This document shows positions 44,305 through 53,566 of a stretch of DNA of 64,000 nt, in pieces; within the stretch, counting starts at the first letter, position 1, and every line of letters begins with the position of its first letter. Origin of the DNA: Psychrobacillus sp. FSL K6-2836 (GTDB lineage Bacteria; Bacillota; Bacilli; Bacillales_A; Planococcaceae). Below the pieces are notes generated by a model that worked only from the letters and a program-made list of their open reading frames with translations, searched no databases and was not told the DNA's origin. The translations under genes were made by a program, and so were the position numbers. Location: the NCBI RefSeq assembly GCF_038003085.1, contig NZ_JBBOOM010000001.1, positions 2,666,001 through 2,730,000 on the forward strand, in the 5' to 3' direction.

Positions 44305-44610
44305 ATGAAAGAAACGTTATTATGTCCACGTTTATCAAAGGCAATGGAGTTGCTAGGAAAAAGATGGACGGCGCTAATCGTGCACCAACTAATGGATGGA
44401 GCAAAAAGATTTAATGAAATTGAGTCGTCACTTCCTATTAGTGGGCGTTTGTTATCAGAGCGTTTAAAGGAACTTGAAAAAGAGGGAATAGTTGAAAGAA
44501 CTGTCTTTTCCGAGGTACCTATACGGGTAGAATATAACTTGACGGAGAAAGGTCTTGCGCTAAAAGAAGTAGTTGGCGGAATCGAGACTTGGTCTAAAGA
44601 ATGGTTATAG
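44305..44610 (+). CDS. HxlR/DUF24-family redox-sensing regulator, YodB-like
   Basis: 101-residue winged-helix repressor closely resembling B. subtilis YodB: LCPRLSKAMELLGKRWTALIVHQLMDGAKRFNEI. Cys7 corresponds to the single N-terminal Cys (Cys6) that senses quinones and diamide in YodB. The C-terminal cysteines of YodB are absent here (ends WSKEWL), so only a one-Cys mechanism is possible. GAGGTGA fits ATG 44305 better than GTG 44296. Confidence 0.88.
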   Translation: MKETLLCPRLSKAMELLGKRWTALIVHQLMDGAKRFNEIESSLPISGRLLSERLKELEKEGIVERTVFSEVPIRVEYNLTEKGLALKEVVGGIETWSKEWL

Positions 44611-44689
44611 CAGTTTCGCTTGATATATTATGAGTGAAAATGCATACTATGTAAGGGTAACAGGTTAAAGTAGAAAGGATTGTCTCTCT

Positions 44690-45607
44690 TTGAATAAACA
44701 AAAATGGTTTCAAAGCTTAAACGAAAAGTTAAATCCGGAAAATATTAAAATAGATGAAGCATTGAATTTGCATACAGTAACTAAAATGGGTGGTAAGGCA
44801 GACTTATTTGTTACACCTTCAACTCAAGATGAGGCAGCCTTTGTCGTTCAATATGCATATGAACATAATATACCGTTATTACTACTTGGAAACGGCTCAA
44901 ATATGGTCGTTCGTGATGGTGGAGTACGAGGAATTGTACTACGGCTAGAAAATTTAAATAAAATCATAATTGATGGTAACCGTGTGATTGCCGAGAGTGG
45001 TGCTGATATAATTGATGTATCAAAGGCGGCAGCGCAGGAATCCCTAACAGGCTTAGAATTTGCTTGTGGTATTCCCGGCTCTATTGGTGGGGCAATGGCG
45101 ATGAATGCAGGAGCATACGGCGGAGAAATCCAAGATATAATTGTGCAATGTACAGTGCTGACTCCGGCTGGAGAAAAGCTTGTTCTTTCAAAAGAGCAAT
45201 TAGAGCTAGGGTATCGAAAGAGTATTATTACGAAGCAAGGCTATTATGTATTATCAACGGAGTTTTTATTGGAAAAAGGAAATCAAGAACAGATTGATGC
45301 TAAAATTGCGGATCTTACTTTTCAACGAGAATCGAAGCAACCATTAGAATATCCTTCTGCTGGTAGTGTATTCAAACGACCACCAGGATATTTTGCAGGA
45401 AAGCTCATTCAAGACAGTGGCTTACAGGGTAAAGGCTTTGGTGGAGCAGAGGTATCCACGAAGCATGCCGGCTTTATCGTCAATAAAAATAATGCTACTG
45501 CAACCGATTATATTAGCACGATTGAAATGGTGAAAAAAACAGTAAAAGAAAACTTTGGTGTCGAGCTAGAGCTAGAAGTAAAAATTGTTGGAGAAAATAT
45601 AGACTAA
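44690..45607 (+). CDS. murB: UDP-N-acetylenolpyruvoylglucosamine reductase
   Basis: FAD enzyme of peptidoglycan synthesis that reduces UDP-GlcNAc-enolpyruvate to UDP-MurNAc. 305 residues, type II MurB: VTKMGGKADLFVTPS, LLLGNGSNMVVRDGGVRGIVLRL, EFACGIPGSIGGAMAMNAGAYGGEI, YPSAGSVFKRPPGYFAGKLI and GFIVNKNNAT. Start is TTG 44690 with an AAAGGA site. Confidence 0.96.
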   Translation: MNKQKWFQSLNEKLNPENIKIDEALNLHTVTKMGGKADLFVTPSTQDEAAFVVQYAYEHNIPLLLLGNGSNMVVRDGGVRGIVLRLENLNKIIIDGNRVIAESGADIIDVSKAAAQESLTGLEFACGIPGSIGGAMAMNAGAYGGEIQDIIVQCTVLTPAGEKLVLSKEQLELGYRKSIITKQGYYVLSTEFLLEKGNQEQIDAKIADLTFQRESKQPLEYPSAGSVFKRPPGYFAGKLIQDSGLQGKGFGGAEVSTKHAGFIVNKNNATATDYISTIEMVKKTVKENFGVELELEVKIVGENID

Positions 45608-45615
45608 TACAAGCC

Positions 45616-45654
45616 TAGACCTATGAATATAATTATTCATGGGTCTTTTTTTAT
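45616..45654 (+). terminator. Intrinsic terminator of murB
   Basis: GACCTATGAAT / ATTCATGGGTC stem and T7 run. Confidence 0.87.
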
Positions 45655-45671
45655 ATGGATCCAACATATCG

Positions 45672-45835
45672 GATTTATACGAGAGTGATGCATGTGTTAA
45701 CGAGAGAGATATAAAGCTATACGAGAGCAACTCAATGCTATACAAGAGAGCTTTACTCAAACGAGAGAGATATAATGCTATACGAGAATGATTCATGTGC
45801 AAACGAGAGAGTTCTAGTTCTATACGAGATAGATA
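45672..45835 (+). repeat. Degenerate ACGAGAG repeat tract
   Basis: About 160 bp made of loosely repeated units such as ATACGAGAG, AACGAGAGAGATATA and GCTATACGAGA (at least seven ACGAGA or near matches). No gene. Similar CTCTCGCATAG pieces occur near 55530. Confidence 0.65.
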
Positions 45836-45955
45836 GGATGCTTGTGCTTCAAGAATGCAACCAGTTGTATTAATATCCTACAAGTTTGTTCAGTAAAGGG
45901 AAGGGAAATTTTAAAAAAAGTCGAATACTGTAAAAGAACAAAGGGGGTAGGGCAT

Positions 45956-48313
45956 ATGAGAAAAGGGTGGAAAATAACTGCCTGGATTATAGGTATTATT
46001 GTTGTATTAGCAATTATTATCGTTATTGGGTTGAACAAGTATTTATCTAGCACGAAAGCAATTATTGAAGGGGAACTTACGATGGAAGTACTGGACTCGG
46101 ATGTAAAAGTTGTACGTGACGCAGAAGGGGTTCCGCATATTACTGCACAATCAGATGCTGATCTTTATCGATCGCAAGGATTCGTGCAAGCGCAGGATAG
46201 GCTTTTTCAAATGGACTTGGCTAGAAGGCAAGCTAGCGGGCGTTTGGCAGAAGTTGTAGGGGGAGCTGCTGTTGATACCGACAAGTTTTTTTTAACCTTC
46301 AGCTTACGTGATGCTGCCGAGAAATCTTATGATGGATATAGTGAGGAAGCGAAGGAAGTATTAAAGTGGTATGCAGAAGGAGTCAATGATTTTATCGAAT
46401 TTGCAAAAAAAGAAAATAAACTAAGCTATGAATTTAAGTTACTAGGGTACGAGCCAGAAGAATGGACTCCAACTGACTCACTAACGATTGGGAAATATAT
46501 GGCATATGATTTAGGAGGAAACTGGTCAACACTTGCAATCAGACATTGGGCTCTAACCGAGTTAGATGAAGAAAAGGCGAAGGAGCTTTTTATAACTTAT
46601 CCTGAAAATGCCCAATCAATTATTGAGGCGAATATTAGCAAACCAGTAAATGTGAGTGGTTACTTTAACTCGTCGGTTCTACAGAATGAATTTAATGGTA
46701 GTAATAACTGGGTAGTAAGTGGAGAAAAGACAGCTAGTGGGCTTCCTTTACTTGCAGATGATCCACATTTAGGGTTGAGTACGCCTTCCATTTGGTATCA
46801 AATGCATTTAGAGTCCCCAGAACAAAATGTGAGTGGGGTTATATTTGCTGGTGTTCCTGGTATCATTCTTGGTCATAACGAAGAGGTTGCTTGGGGAGTA
46901 ACGAATGTTGGGCCAGATGTACAGGATCTTTATATTGAAACACCAAATCCAGATGATCGTACACAATTTTTATACGAAGGGGAATGGGAGCAAGCGGAAG
47001 TTCGTCACTCACCTATTAAAGTAAAAGGACAGGATGACGTTCCATTTGAAGTAGTGGTGACTAGACATGGCCCTATAATTTCGGATGTCTTATTCAAAGA
47101 TGAGGAAGCATCTGCATTATTTTCCATGCAATGGACCGCGTTAGAACCTACGCTAGAATTACAAGCAATTTTAAAAATGAATAAATCATCGAGCTGGGAA
47201 GAGTTTGAAATAGCTTTGGAGGACTTCCATGCACCTGCGCAAAACTTTGTGTTTGCAGCCAAAGATGGGACGATTGCATATAAAGCGAATGGTAAGGTAC
47301 CTCTAAGGAAGACGGGGAATGGTCAATTGCCTGTACCTGGAGACTCTGCAGACTACGGTTGGGAAGGCTTTGTTCCTTATGACGAACTTCCAATAGTTGT
47401 GAACCCTGAGGAAGGCTTTATAGCAACTGCAAACAATGAGGTCGTGGATGATTCCTATCCATATCATATTACTAATTTTTGGGCTCAATCGTATCGATAT
47501 GAGCGAATAGCAGAAGTACTTGAAAGTAAATCAGACCTCACTAAAGAAGATATGATGAAACTACAAATGGATCAAACAAATTTATACGCTAAAGAGTTTT
47601 TGACACAAATGCTTGGATCGGTTGAAAACCTAGATGCTAAGGGTAAATATAAAGAAATTCTTGCTTTGCTGAAGCAGTGGGATCAAGTCGATGATAAGGA
47701 CCAAGCAGCGCCACTCGTGTTTCATAAATGGATGAAGGAGCTACCACAAACTTTGCTAGAGGAAGAAATGCCTGAAGATGTATATTCGATGCTACCTGGT
47801 AAAGGTAATATTTCGGATCAATTATTACGAAAAGGCTACAATAGCGAGCAAAGTGCTTGGCTAGAAACGTACGGTGGTGTAGACAAATGGGTATATGATT
47901 CATTTGTAGAAGCTACAGAAGAAATATCTGAAGAGTTTGGTTCGAACGAAAAGAAATGGAAATGGGGAGATTACCACCAGCTAACGTTTGATCATCCGCT
48001 AGGAGGGGCTTCTCCCATTTTAGCTTATCTACTAAATCCAGACCCGGTACCAATTGGAGGTTCCAATATTACAGTTCAAGCAGCTGGTTACGGAGAGGAT
48101 GGAAAAGTGGATCACGGAGCGTCTTGGCGATTTGTGGCAGATTTGGCTAATCTAAATGAGGCCTATCATATTGTGGGACCGGGACAAAGTGGTCACATGA
48201 AATCCGAATGGTATCATAGCCAAGTGGATGATTGGGCAGAAGGAAACTATCATGCGACTGTGATAGATGGGAATATTCAAGAAGGATATGAATTGATACT
48301 GAAAGCTAATTAA
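45956..48313 (+). CDS. Penicillin acylase family Ntn-hydrolase
   Basis: 785-residue self-processing amidase. An N-terminal helix (ITAWIIGIIVVLAIIIVIGL) anchors or exports it. The alpha part has VVRDAEGVPHITAQSDADLYRSQGFVQAQDRLFQMDL. Autocleavage should occur before Ser249 in NGSNNWVVSG, which becomes the nucleophile, followed by ANDPHL-like ADDPHLGLSTPSIWY and the GLVGVPGI-like GVIFAGVPGIILGHNE. Substrates could be acyl-homoserine lactones, beta-lactams or other N-acyl compounds; a quorum-quenching role is a family possibility only. AAGGGGG precedes ATG 45956, favoured over the longer frame from 45842. Confidence 0.9.
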   Translation: MRKGWKITAWIIGIIVVLAIIIVIGLNKYLSSTKAIIEGELTMEVLDSDVKVVRDAEGVPHITAQSDADLYRSQGFVQAQDRLFQMDLARRQASGRLAEVVGGAAVDTDKFFLTFSLRDAAEKSYDGYSEEAKEVLKWYAEGVNDFIEFAKKENKLSYEFKLLGYEPEEWTPTDSLTIGKYMAYDLGGNWSTLAIRHWALTELDEEKAKELFITYPENAQSIIEANISKPVNVSGYFNSSVLQNEFNGSNNWVVSGEKTASGLPLLADDPHLGLSTPSIWYQMHLESPEQNVSGVIFAGVPGIILGHNEEVAWGVTNVGPDVQDLYIETPNPDDRTQFLYEGEWEQAEVRHSPIKVKGQDDVPFEVVVTRHGPIISDVLFKDEEASALFSMQWTALEPTLELQAILKMNKSSSWEEFEIALEDFHAPAQNFVFAAKDGTIAYKANGKVPLRKTGNGQLPVPGDSADYGWEGFVPYDELPIVVNPEEGFIATANNEVVDDSYPYHITNFWAQSYRYERIAEVLESKSDLTKEDMMKLQMDQTNLYAKEFLTQMLGSVENLDAKGKYKEILALLKQWDQVDDKDQAAPLVFHKWMKELPQTLLEEEMPEDVYSMLPGKGNISDQLLRKGYNSEQSAWLETYGGVDKWVYDSFVEATEEISEEFGSNEKKWKWGDYHQLTFDHPLGGASPILAYLLNPDPVPIGGSNITVQAAGYGEDGKVDHGASWRFVADLANLNEAYHIVGPGQSGHMKSEWYHSQVDDWAEGNYHATVIDGNIQEGYELILKAN

Positions 48314-48316
48314 ATG

Positions 48317-48351
48317 AAGCAGTCGAAGATTAACTATCTTCGGCTGCTTTA
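48317..48351 (+). terminator. Intrinsic terminator of the penicillin acylase gene
   Basis: AGCAGTCGAAGAT / ATCTTCGGCTGCTT stem. Confidence 0.83.
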
Positions 48352-48478
48352 TTTATATTCCAATAAATTATCACTTCCCTTCACTTTTTAGACAAATTTA
48401 TATTTAATTAGTTGAATTTAAGAATTTTGTATTTGATTTTAAAAGTAAAATAGATTATTGTATCAATATAGTTTAATT

Positions 48479-48502
48479 AAAGTACTTTTATTAGAGTACT
48501 TT
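48479..48502 (+). promoter_or_regulatory. Inverted repeat upstream of the ABC-2-like/PadR operon
   Basis: AAAGTACT (48479-48486) and AGTACTTT (48495-48502), 8-bp arms with 8-bp spacing, about 50 bp before the start codon. A likely operator for the PadR protein of this operon. Confidence 0.55.
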
Positions 48503-48552
48503 TTGTGAAGGTGTTATACTAAATTTGTTTAATATGAGGAAGGAAGCAAAGA

Positions 48553-49746
48553 ATGAAATTTGTAGAGTTTTTAAAAACTAAAGGTGCAATTGCATCGATC
48601 TTTATGGCAATATTTTATGCAGTAGCCATGTTAGGTATTTTCTTGCCAGGTTATACAGCTATACCAGGGAATATTGATCAATTACCGATAGCCATTGTTA
48701 ATGATGATGAAGGCGAATATGGTAAAATGATCGCAAAAAATCTAGGAGAGCAACTACCATTTGAAGAAATCCAAACTGATATAACAAATAAAGTAGCATT
48801 AAAAGAATTAGAAAAAAATGATATAGCTTTAGTTGTACATATCCCTAAAACATTCTCAGCGGACATGGAAAACGGAGAAATATCCTCGAGTATTGACTTC
48901 ACGGTAAACGAAGCGGGAGCAACAGTTGTTTCTTCAACAATGACTTCGATTGTAACAGAAATTAATAACCAACTAAGTACACAGTTTTCACAACAAACAG
49001 CACAAGGTGTGTTAATGAATTTTAACGTTCCAGAGGAACAAGCTGTTGAAATGGCGGATATGATTGAGAACTCCTATGTAGGAAATTTCATAACAATTAA
49101 TGAGATTCCAGATGGTATGCATAATAATATGCTGCCAATGTTCTTAACGATGGCTGGTTATACAGGTGCAATGATCGGTGCAATGCAGTTAGTTGGATCA
49201 TTTAAAGCGAGCCGTGGGAAAGCTAGTAAAACTAGGTTATTCATATATGTCCAATTAACAGCAATATTAATTGGAGTTGTCTCTTCACTTGCTGCTGCTG
49301 GTGTTACATATTTAGTAAATGAGCCAAGTGGCGACATATTACTAAGTCTTCTAGCTCACCAAGTATTGAATTACATGGTAGCGTTTAATTTCACTGCAAT
49401 TTTCATATTCCTAATAGGCGAAGGCGGTATGATTTTAAACCTACCGATTTTATTAATACAAACATTAGCGAATGGGGCTACTATCTCGCGTGACATGATG
49501 TACGCACCATATGAATGGATGAGCTACATTTCACCAATGTATTATTCCGTACAAGCGTACTTTGCCAGTATGTATGGTAGCATAAGCCCAGCACCCTACA
49601 TTTGGGGAATGATAGCTGTAGGTTTAGGAGCAATGTTGATTAATATATTCATCGTGTGGATTTTCCACAAACCTTTACCAGTAACGGAATTAGAGGAGAA
49701 AGTCAAAGTAGAAAATGAGAAGGTTAGTACTGAAGTAATAGCCTAG
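48553..49746 (+). CDS. ABC-2/DUF3533-like membrane protein (YhgE/Pip group)
   Basis: 397 residues: an N-terminal helix, an extracellular domain of about 150 residues (LPIAIVNDDEGEYGKMIAKNLGEQLPF and ALKELEKNDIALVVHIPKTFSADM), then five or six C-terminal helices. The VNDDEG and A..VIP..FS patterns are typical of YhgE/Pip and related ABC-2 permeases that have no partner ATPase. No ATPase gene is adjacent. The PadR regulator is 44 bp downstream, suggesting an inducible export or toxin-tolerance function. Confidence 0.78.
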   Translation: MKFVEFLKTKGAIASIFMAIFYAVAMLGIFLPGYTAIPGNIDQLPIAIVNDDEGEYGKMIAKNLGEQLPFEEIQTDITNKVALKELEKNDIALVVHIPKTFSADMENGEISSSIDFTVNEAGATVVSSTMTSIVTEINNQLSTQFSQQTAQGVLMNFNVPEEQAVEMADMIENSYVGNFITINEIPDGMHNNMLPMFLTMAGYTGAMIGAMQLVGSFKASRGKASKTRLFIYVQLTAILIGVVSSLAAAGVTYLVNEPSGDILLSLLAHQVLNYMVAFNFTAIFIFLIGEGGMILNLPILLIQTLANGATISRDMMYAPYEWMSYISPMYYSVQAYFASMYGSISPAPYIWGMIAVGLGAMLINIFIVWIFHKPLPVTELEEKVKVENEKVSTEVIA

Positions 49747-49790
49747 TTTTGTTACAATTGAAGTAAATCTCGCCAAAAGGGGCGTAATCA

Positions 49791-50330
49791 ATGGCAATCC
49801 AAATTTATATTTTGAGTAAACTGATGAAGGATAACAGTTATCCATATAAACTAAAAAAAGAGCTTTCAGAACCTATTCCATTGGATAAACTTGGTGGGTT
49901 AACAGAAAGCAAACTGTATTATCATTTCGAAACATTAGCTAAAAAAGGTTTAATTGAAGCATTTGAAACTATTAAAGAAGAACATAGACCAGATAAGCAA
50001 GTATTTGCTATTACTGCAAAAGGTCGTGAAGAATTACCCAAAAAAATTTATAAGTTGTTTGAAACTGCAGATACGATTAGTGAGATGCTCGTTGGCATCG
50101 CAAGTATTGAATATGTAGAACGTGATAAAGTAGTAGAAATACTAGAAAAGAAATTGGATAATTATATTGTACGTTGGGAACAGATTACAAATTATGATAC
50201 GCACGTGCAAGTAGGTAGCGGTAAAGAAAAACTTTTGGAACTTATTGGTGGATACATGGAGACTAAAGTAGAGCACGCTACTTTTTGGCTTAAAGAATTA
50301 ATTAAACGTATTGAACAGAATGAAATTTAA
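49791..50330 (+). CDS. PadR-family transcriptional regulator
   Basis: 179-residue regulator with an N-terminal winged helix (IYILSKLMKDNSYPYKLKKEL, SKLYYHFETLAKKGLIE, DKQVFAITAKGREELPKKIY) and a long helical C-terminal domain (Vir_C-like), the PadR subfamily 1 layout. It lies in one transcript with the ABC-2-like gene. AAAAGGGG precedes ATG 49791. Confidence 0.85.
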   Translation: MAIQIYILSKLMKDNSYPYKLKKELSEPIPLDKLGGLTESKLYYHFETLAKKGLIEAFETIKEEHRPDKQVFAITAKGREELPKKIYKLFETADTISEMLVGIASIEYVERDKVVEILEKKLDNYIVRWEQITNYDTHVQVGSGKEKLLELIGGYMETKVEHATFWLKELIKRIEQNEI

Positions 50331-50351
50331 TTGCTCTAAACCTAATAAAGA

Positions 50352-50384
50352 GAAACGCTTATCGAATCGATAAGTGTTTTTTTG
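50352..50384 (+). terminator. Intrinsic terminator after the second PadR gene
   Basis: AAACGCTTATCG / CGATAAGTGTTT plus T run. Confidence 0.87.
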
Positions 50385-50564
50385 TACATGTAAATATATA
50401 ATTTTCTATTTCATAAATGGTTTAGACAGGTAAAGGGACAGAGGGGGGAATTGACGGAACAAAATGATCAGTCGGAAGTGTTAGGTGGATATCTTCTATG
50501 AGCACTGTTTCAATTGAAGTCATTGCTAGATTTGAGCAACGTCAAGGGGAAGAAGATACAGTCA

Positions 50565-50855
50565 TGCTTGCATCAGCAGCAACTGTTAGTATTGCAATGG
50601 GCGGAGCAGGAACAACCGACGCAGCACTTAAAAACAGCGGACGTGGCATTAATGGATGGTGATTGAAAAAAATTGCCTTATATAATCCGATTGAGTCGAA
50701 AAGCATTGCATATTATTAAAGAAAATATTATGTTTGCATTAGGATTAAAAGTAATTGCACTGCTCCTCATTATTCCAGGATGGTTAACTTTATGGATTGC
50801 CATCTTTACAGATATGGGCGGGTACTGACCGTTAATGCGGGATGAAGGTAAATAA
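50565..50855 (+). pseudogene. C-terminal remnant of a heavy-metal P-type ATPase
   Basis: One frame reads AATVSIAMGGAGTTDAAL (about 50578-50630), matching the TVGIAMG(G)AGTDAALE region of CadA/ZosA-type ATPases. Another then reads ALMDGD, a stop, [20 protein letters not shown] and [32 protein letters not shown]. These are the last two membrane helices of the family. Stops and frame changes show it is dead, and the catalytic domain is missing. The 210 bp before it (50385-50560) hold no clear gene. Confidence 0.8.
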
Positions 50856-50878
50856 ATAGCACGTACGGAGGCGGTAAA

Positions 50879-51994
50879 ATGAAGCTTACGGAATGGACGA
50901 TGGAAGAACAAGAGCAGCTGATCCACTTTATGACGACAAATAGTTGGCCGTATCATGGAAACTCGCACCCAGCAAGGGAGCTAATAGAGAAAACGATTGA
51001 AGAGGGTGGATATCAATCGGATGAAGTGAAAACCTTTTGGATTGAAAACGAAGCAAATGAAAAAGTCGGATTCGTTAAAATTTATGATTTACAAGATGAA
51101 ATTCCCCTTTTTGATTTGCGCATTGCTGATCATGCTCGGGGGAGCGGCTATGGACCAAATGCATTAAAGCTTGTTGCAGAGTATGTATTCCAACTGCCAG
51201 AAGCAAAAATTCGTTTAGAAGGACATACGCGACAGGATAATTTTGCAATGCGAAAAACGTTTGAGCGAGCTGGATTTGTAAAAGAAGCTCAGCTGCGTCA
51301 AGCATGGTTCTCTCCTAAAGAGGATTCCTACTATGATGCAGTGACCTATGGTCTGACGAGAGAGGATTTCTTAAAAGGGACTGCCACTCCAGTGAAATGG
51401 GATGAAGATTTTCATAAACCTTTACCTGTTAAAGAAGAGCTTTCTTTTCCTGAGGAATTTTACACAGAGCATTTGTTGATACGTGCACCTAAAGTGGAAG
51501 ACGCCGAAGAAATTTGGAAGGCGGTAATCAATTCGGATACAGCATTAAAAGAATGGATGCCGTGGGCGCAAAAAAAGCAGACATTGGAACAAATCACTAC
51601 TAACTTACGCCAAGCGGTTGCAGATTTTATTACTCGAAAGGATTTACGGCTTCAGCTGTATTTAAGAGAAACGGGTGAATTTGTAGGTGCTTCAGGATTA
51701 CATCGAATAGATTGGGATGTTCGTAAATTTGAAATTGGCTATTGGATTGATAGTAAGTTTGAAGGGAAAGGTTTAATGACGGAAGCCTGTGAACGTATAA
51801 CTCAATTTGCATTTGAGGAATTACATGCCAATCGAGTAGAAATACGTTGTGATAGTGAAAATGTCCGGAGTCGCTCTGTTGCAATTAGAGCTGGATATAC
51901 ATTGGAAGGCATACTACAAAACGATTCTTTATCTGCGGATGGGAAAAAGTTGAGAGATACATGTATATACGCTAAAGTTAGGCAATGGCAATAG
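50879..51994 (+). CDS. Tandem GNAT acetyltransferase (two-domain, RimJ/RimL-like second half)
   Basis: 371 residues with two GNAT folds. Domain 1 (about 1-165) has DLRIADHARGSGYGPNALKLVAEYVF and ARQDNFAMRKTFERAGF-like TRQDNFAMRKTFERAGF. Domain 2 (about 185-371) is RimJ/RimL-like: TEHLLIRAPKVEDAEEIWKAV, FEIGYWIDSKFEGKGLMTEACERI and SENVRSRSVAIRAGYTLEGIL. Both retain acetyl-CoA loops, so both may be active. Substrate is unknown; RimJ-type domains act on protein N-termini or aminoacyl compounds. Confidence 0.86.
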   Translation: MKLTEWTMEEQEQLIHFMTTNSWPYHGNSHPARELIEKTIEEGGYQSDEVKTFWIENEANEKVGFVKIYDLQDEIPLFDLRIADHARGSGYGPNALKLVAEYVFQLPEAKIRLEGHTRQDNFAMRKTFERAGFVKEAQLRQAWFSPKEDSYYDAVTYGLTREDFLKGTATPVKWDEDFHKPLPVKEELSFPEEFYTEHLLIRAPKVEDAEEIWKAVINSDTALKEWMPWAQKKQTLEQITTNLRQAVADFITRKDLRLQLYLRETGEFVGASGLHRIDWDVRKFEIGYWIDSKFEGKGLMTEACERITQFAFEELHANRVEIRCDSENVRSRSVAIRAGYTLEGILQNDSLSADGKKLRDTCIYAKVRQWQ

Positions 51995-52090
51995 TCCAAT
52001 TTAACAATATTGACAATATAAGAGTAGATAATTTAAAGTTTAACCAATCTTCTACTCTTTTGGATGCTAGCTATAAGTAAATGAAAGATA

Positions 52091-52124
52091 GAAAAAGGTG
52101 TTGCCAGTTCGGCAACACCTTTCT
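52091..52124 (-). terminator. Terminator of the DUF5670 peptide gene
   Basis: AAGGTGTTGCC / GGCAACACCTT perfect stem, next to the minus-strand stop codon. Confidence 0.85.
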
Positions 52125-52280
52125 TTACACTGATCTTTTTCCAGTGATTAATTGAACAACAAAAATAATACCTGCAATAATTAATAGTGCGTGAATAAGT
52201 CCTCCGCCAATCTTCAATACTAAACCAAGTAACCAAAGTACGATTAATACGACGATAATTCCCCATAAAAGTTTACCCAT
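52125..52280 (-). CDS. Lmo0937-family (DUF5670) small membrane protein
   Basis: 51-residue hydrophobic protein beginning MGKLLWGIIVVLIVLWLLGL, then a GGGLIHALLIIAGIIFVVQL helix and ITGKRSV end. This is the two-helix Lmo0937 family found across Bacillales and usually general-stress induced. An AAAGGATG site precedes the ATG, and a sigma-B-type promoter is 54 bp upstream. Too short for usual gene calling. Confidence 0.85.
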   Translation of the reverse strand: MGKLLWGIIVVLIVLWLLGLVLKIGGGLIHALLIIAGIIFVVQLITGKRSV

Positions 52281-52333
52281 TGTATATTCATCCTTTCTAT
52301 ATTTTATTTAGCAGTCATGTTGATATTAAAATT

Positions 52334-52359
52334 TTACCCTTTTGGGTATAGTATTAAAC
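52334..52359 (-). promoter_or_regulatory. Sigma-B-type promoter for the Lmo0937-family gene
   Basis: On the minus strand GTTTAA (52359-52354), 14-bp spacer, GGGTAA (52339-52334), matching the sigma-B consensus GTTTaa-N12-15-GGGWAW. Expected transcript start is about 45 bp before the ATG. Confidence 0.7.
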
Positions 52360-52396
52360 ATGCTTCCATTATTTATGCATGAAAGGAGTGGAGTCA

Positions 52397-52666
52397 TTGC
52401 TAACGAATGTGATGCAAGAAATAGTTCATAGTTTGGTCAGATTATTGATGAGAGGTTCTGAATACCAAACCTTCTGCAAATGTGAACAATGCGAACGAGA
52501 TATTATCGCATTGAGTTTAAATACATTACCAGCTCATTATGTTACAACAGAAAAAGGAAGAAGCGCCGTTTTCGAACGCTTAAACACACCAGAAAACTTA
52601 GAATGGATCAACAAAAGAATTATCCACTCCATTTACGTTGTGGGAAAGTACCCACATCGCAACTAG
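52397..52666 (+). CDS. comFB: Late competence protein ComFB family
   Basis: 89 residues from TTG 52397, which is correctly spaced from AAGGAG; an ATG at 52379 is also in frame but overlaps the ribosome site. Matches ComFB: a helical N-terminus (VMQEIVHSLVRLLM), then CKCEQCERDIIALSLNTLPAHYVT with Cys residues for metal binding. ComFB domains bind cyclic dinucleotides in some lineages. It is not next to comFA/comFC here, so a competence role is not supported by context. Confidence 0.82.
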   Translation: MLTNVMQEIVHSLVRLLMRGSEYQTFCKCEQCERDIIALSLNTLPAHYVTTEKGRSAVFERLNTPENLEWINKRIIHSIYVVGKYPHRN

Positions 52667-52737
52667 AACCTTGTCTGTATTTGATAAGGTTTTTCATATG
52701 TCCCGATATCAATAAGTAATTGCTTTTTACTCAGACT

Positions 52738-52802
52738 CTGTCTAGTTCCAGCGCCTAGCCCCTCGAGTCGTTTCAGACTTGCGGGGCTGACATAGGCGCC
52801 TG
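52738..52802 (+). repeat. Bacillus-type GC-rich hairpin repeat (CTAGTTCCAGCGCC...)
   Basis: CTAGTTCCAGCGCCTAGCCC, then CTCGAGTCG and GGGGCTGACATAGGCGCCTG: GGCGCCTA-type arms make a hairpin of about 60 bp. This is a widespread intergenic repeat type in Bacillaceae. A decayed relative (TGTCCAGACTTCGG and GTGCTTACGCTTTTCTTA) is at 62638-62681. Confidence 0.65.
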
Positions 52803-52894
52803 CACATTTAGAAATATAGGAAAAAATATCTATAATTGTGATAGGGTCTTTATTGTAGTAAAATATATAGAGCAATGATGAGAGGAAGATAAAT

Positions 52895-53314
52895 ATGCCA
52901 ACACCAAGCATGGAAGACCATATTGAACAAATTTATTTGTTGATAGAGCAAAAAGGATATGCTCGTGTGTCTGATATTGCAGAAGCATTGTCTGTATTAC
53001 CATCTTCCGTAACCAAAATGGTACAAAAATTAGATAAAGACGGCTTCTTAATATATGAAAAGTATCGTGGACTAACTCTTACCGCAAAAGGGATGAAACT
53101 TGGTAAAAAACTAGTGAAAAGGCATGAACTTTTAGAAGATTTCTTACGCATTATCGGTGTAAAAGAAGAGAATATTTACAATGATGTAGAAGGAATAGAA
53201 CACCATTTAAGTTGGAACTCCATCGACCGTATTGCAGATTTAGTATTATTTTTAGAAGAGAATCCAGCATTACAGTCAAAGCTCTTGGAATTAGAAGACA
53301 CGGATAGAGAGTAA
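52895..53314 (+). CDS. mntR: Manganese-dependent transcriptional regulator MntR
   Basis: DtxR-family repressor of manganese uptake, 139 residues. The Mn ligands known in B. subtilis MntR are all in place: Asp8, Glu11, His77, Glu99, Glu102 and His103. The winged helix ([30 protein letters not shown]) binds DNA. No manganese transporter gene is adjacent. Confidence 0.96.
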   Translation: MPTPSMEDHIEQIYLLIEQKGYARVSDIAEALSVLPSSVTKMVQKLDKDGFLIYEKYRGLTLTAKGMKLGKKLVKRHELLEDFLRIIGVKEENIYNDVEGIEHHLSWNSIDRIADLVLFLEENPALQSKLLELEDTDRE

Positions 53315-53566
53315 TTTTCATTTGAGTTTTTGAAATGACAAATGCAGCATACATACAACCTCCTGAGAAGGATATGGGGTCCGGTTTTGAAAGTAAAGGA
53401 TTCATTGCGCTTTTGTGTTCATGAATTTATAACTATGGTTTATGATTCAGATGATTCGGTTATAGGGAAGTAGCACAAACTGTGACGTAGTCTGATAACG
53501 TTTTATATATTCAAAAATAGCAGGTAAAGATCAGTACCATATATGGTCAGAAGGAGAGCGGTAATT

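Noticed and set aside
45672-45835. Possible CRISPR array
   Set aside because: Units are short, irregular and not separated by unique spacers; no cas genes.
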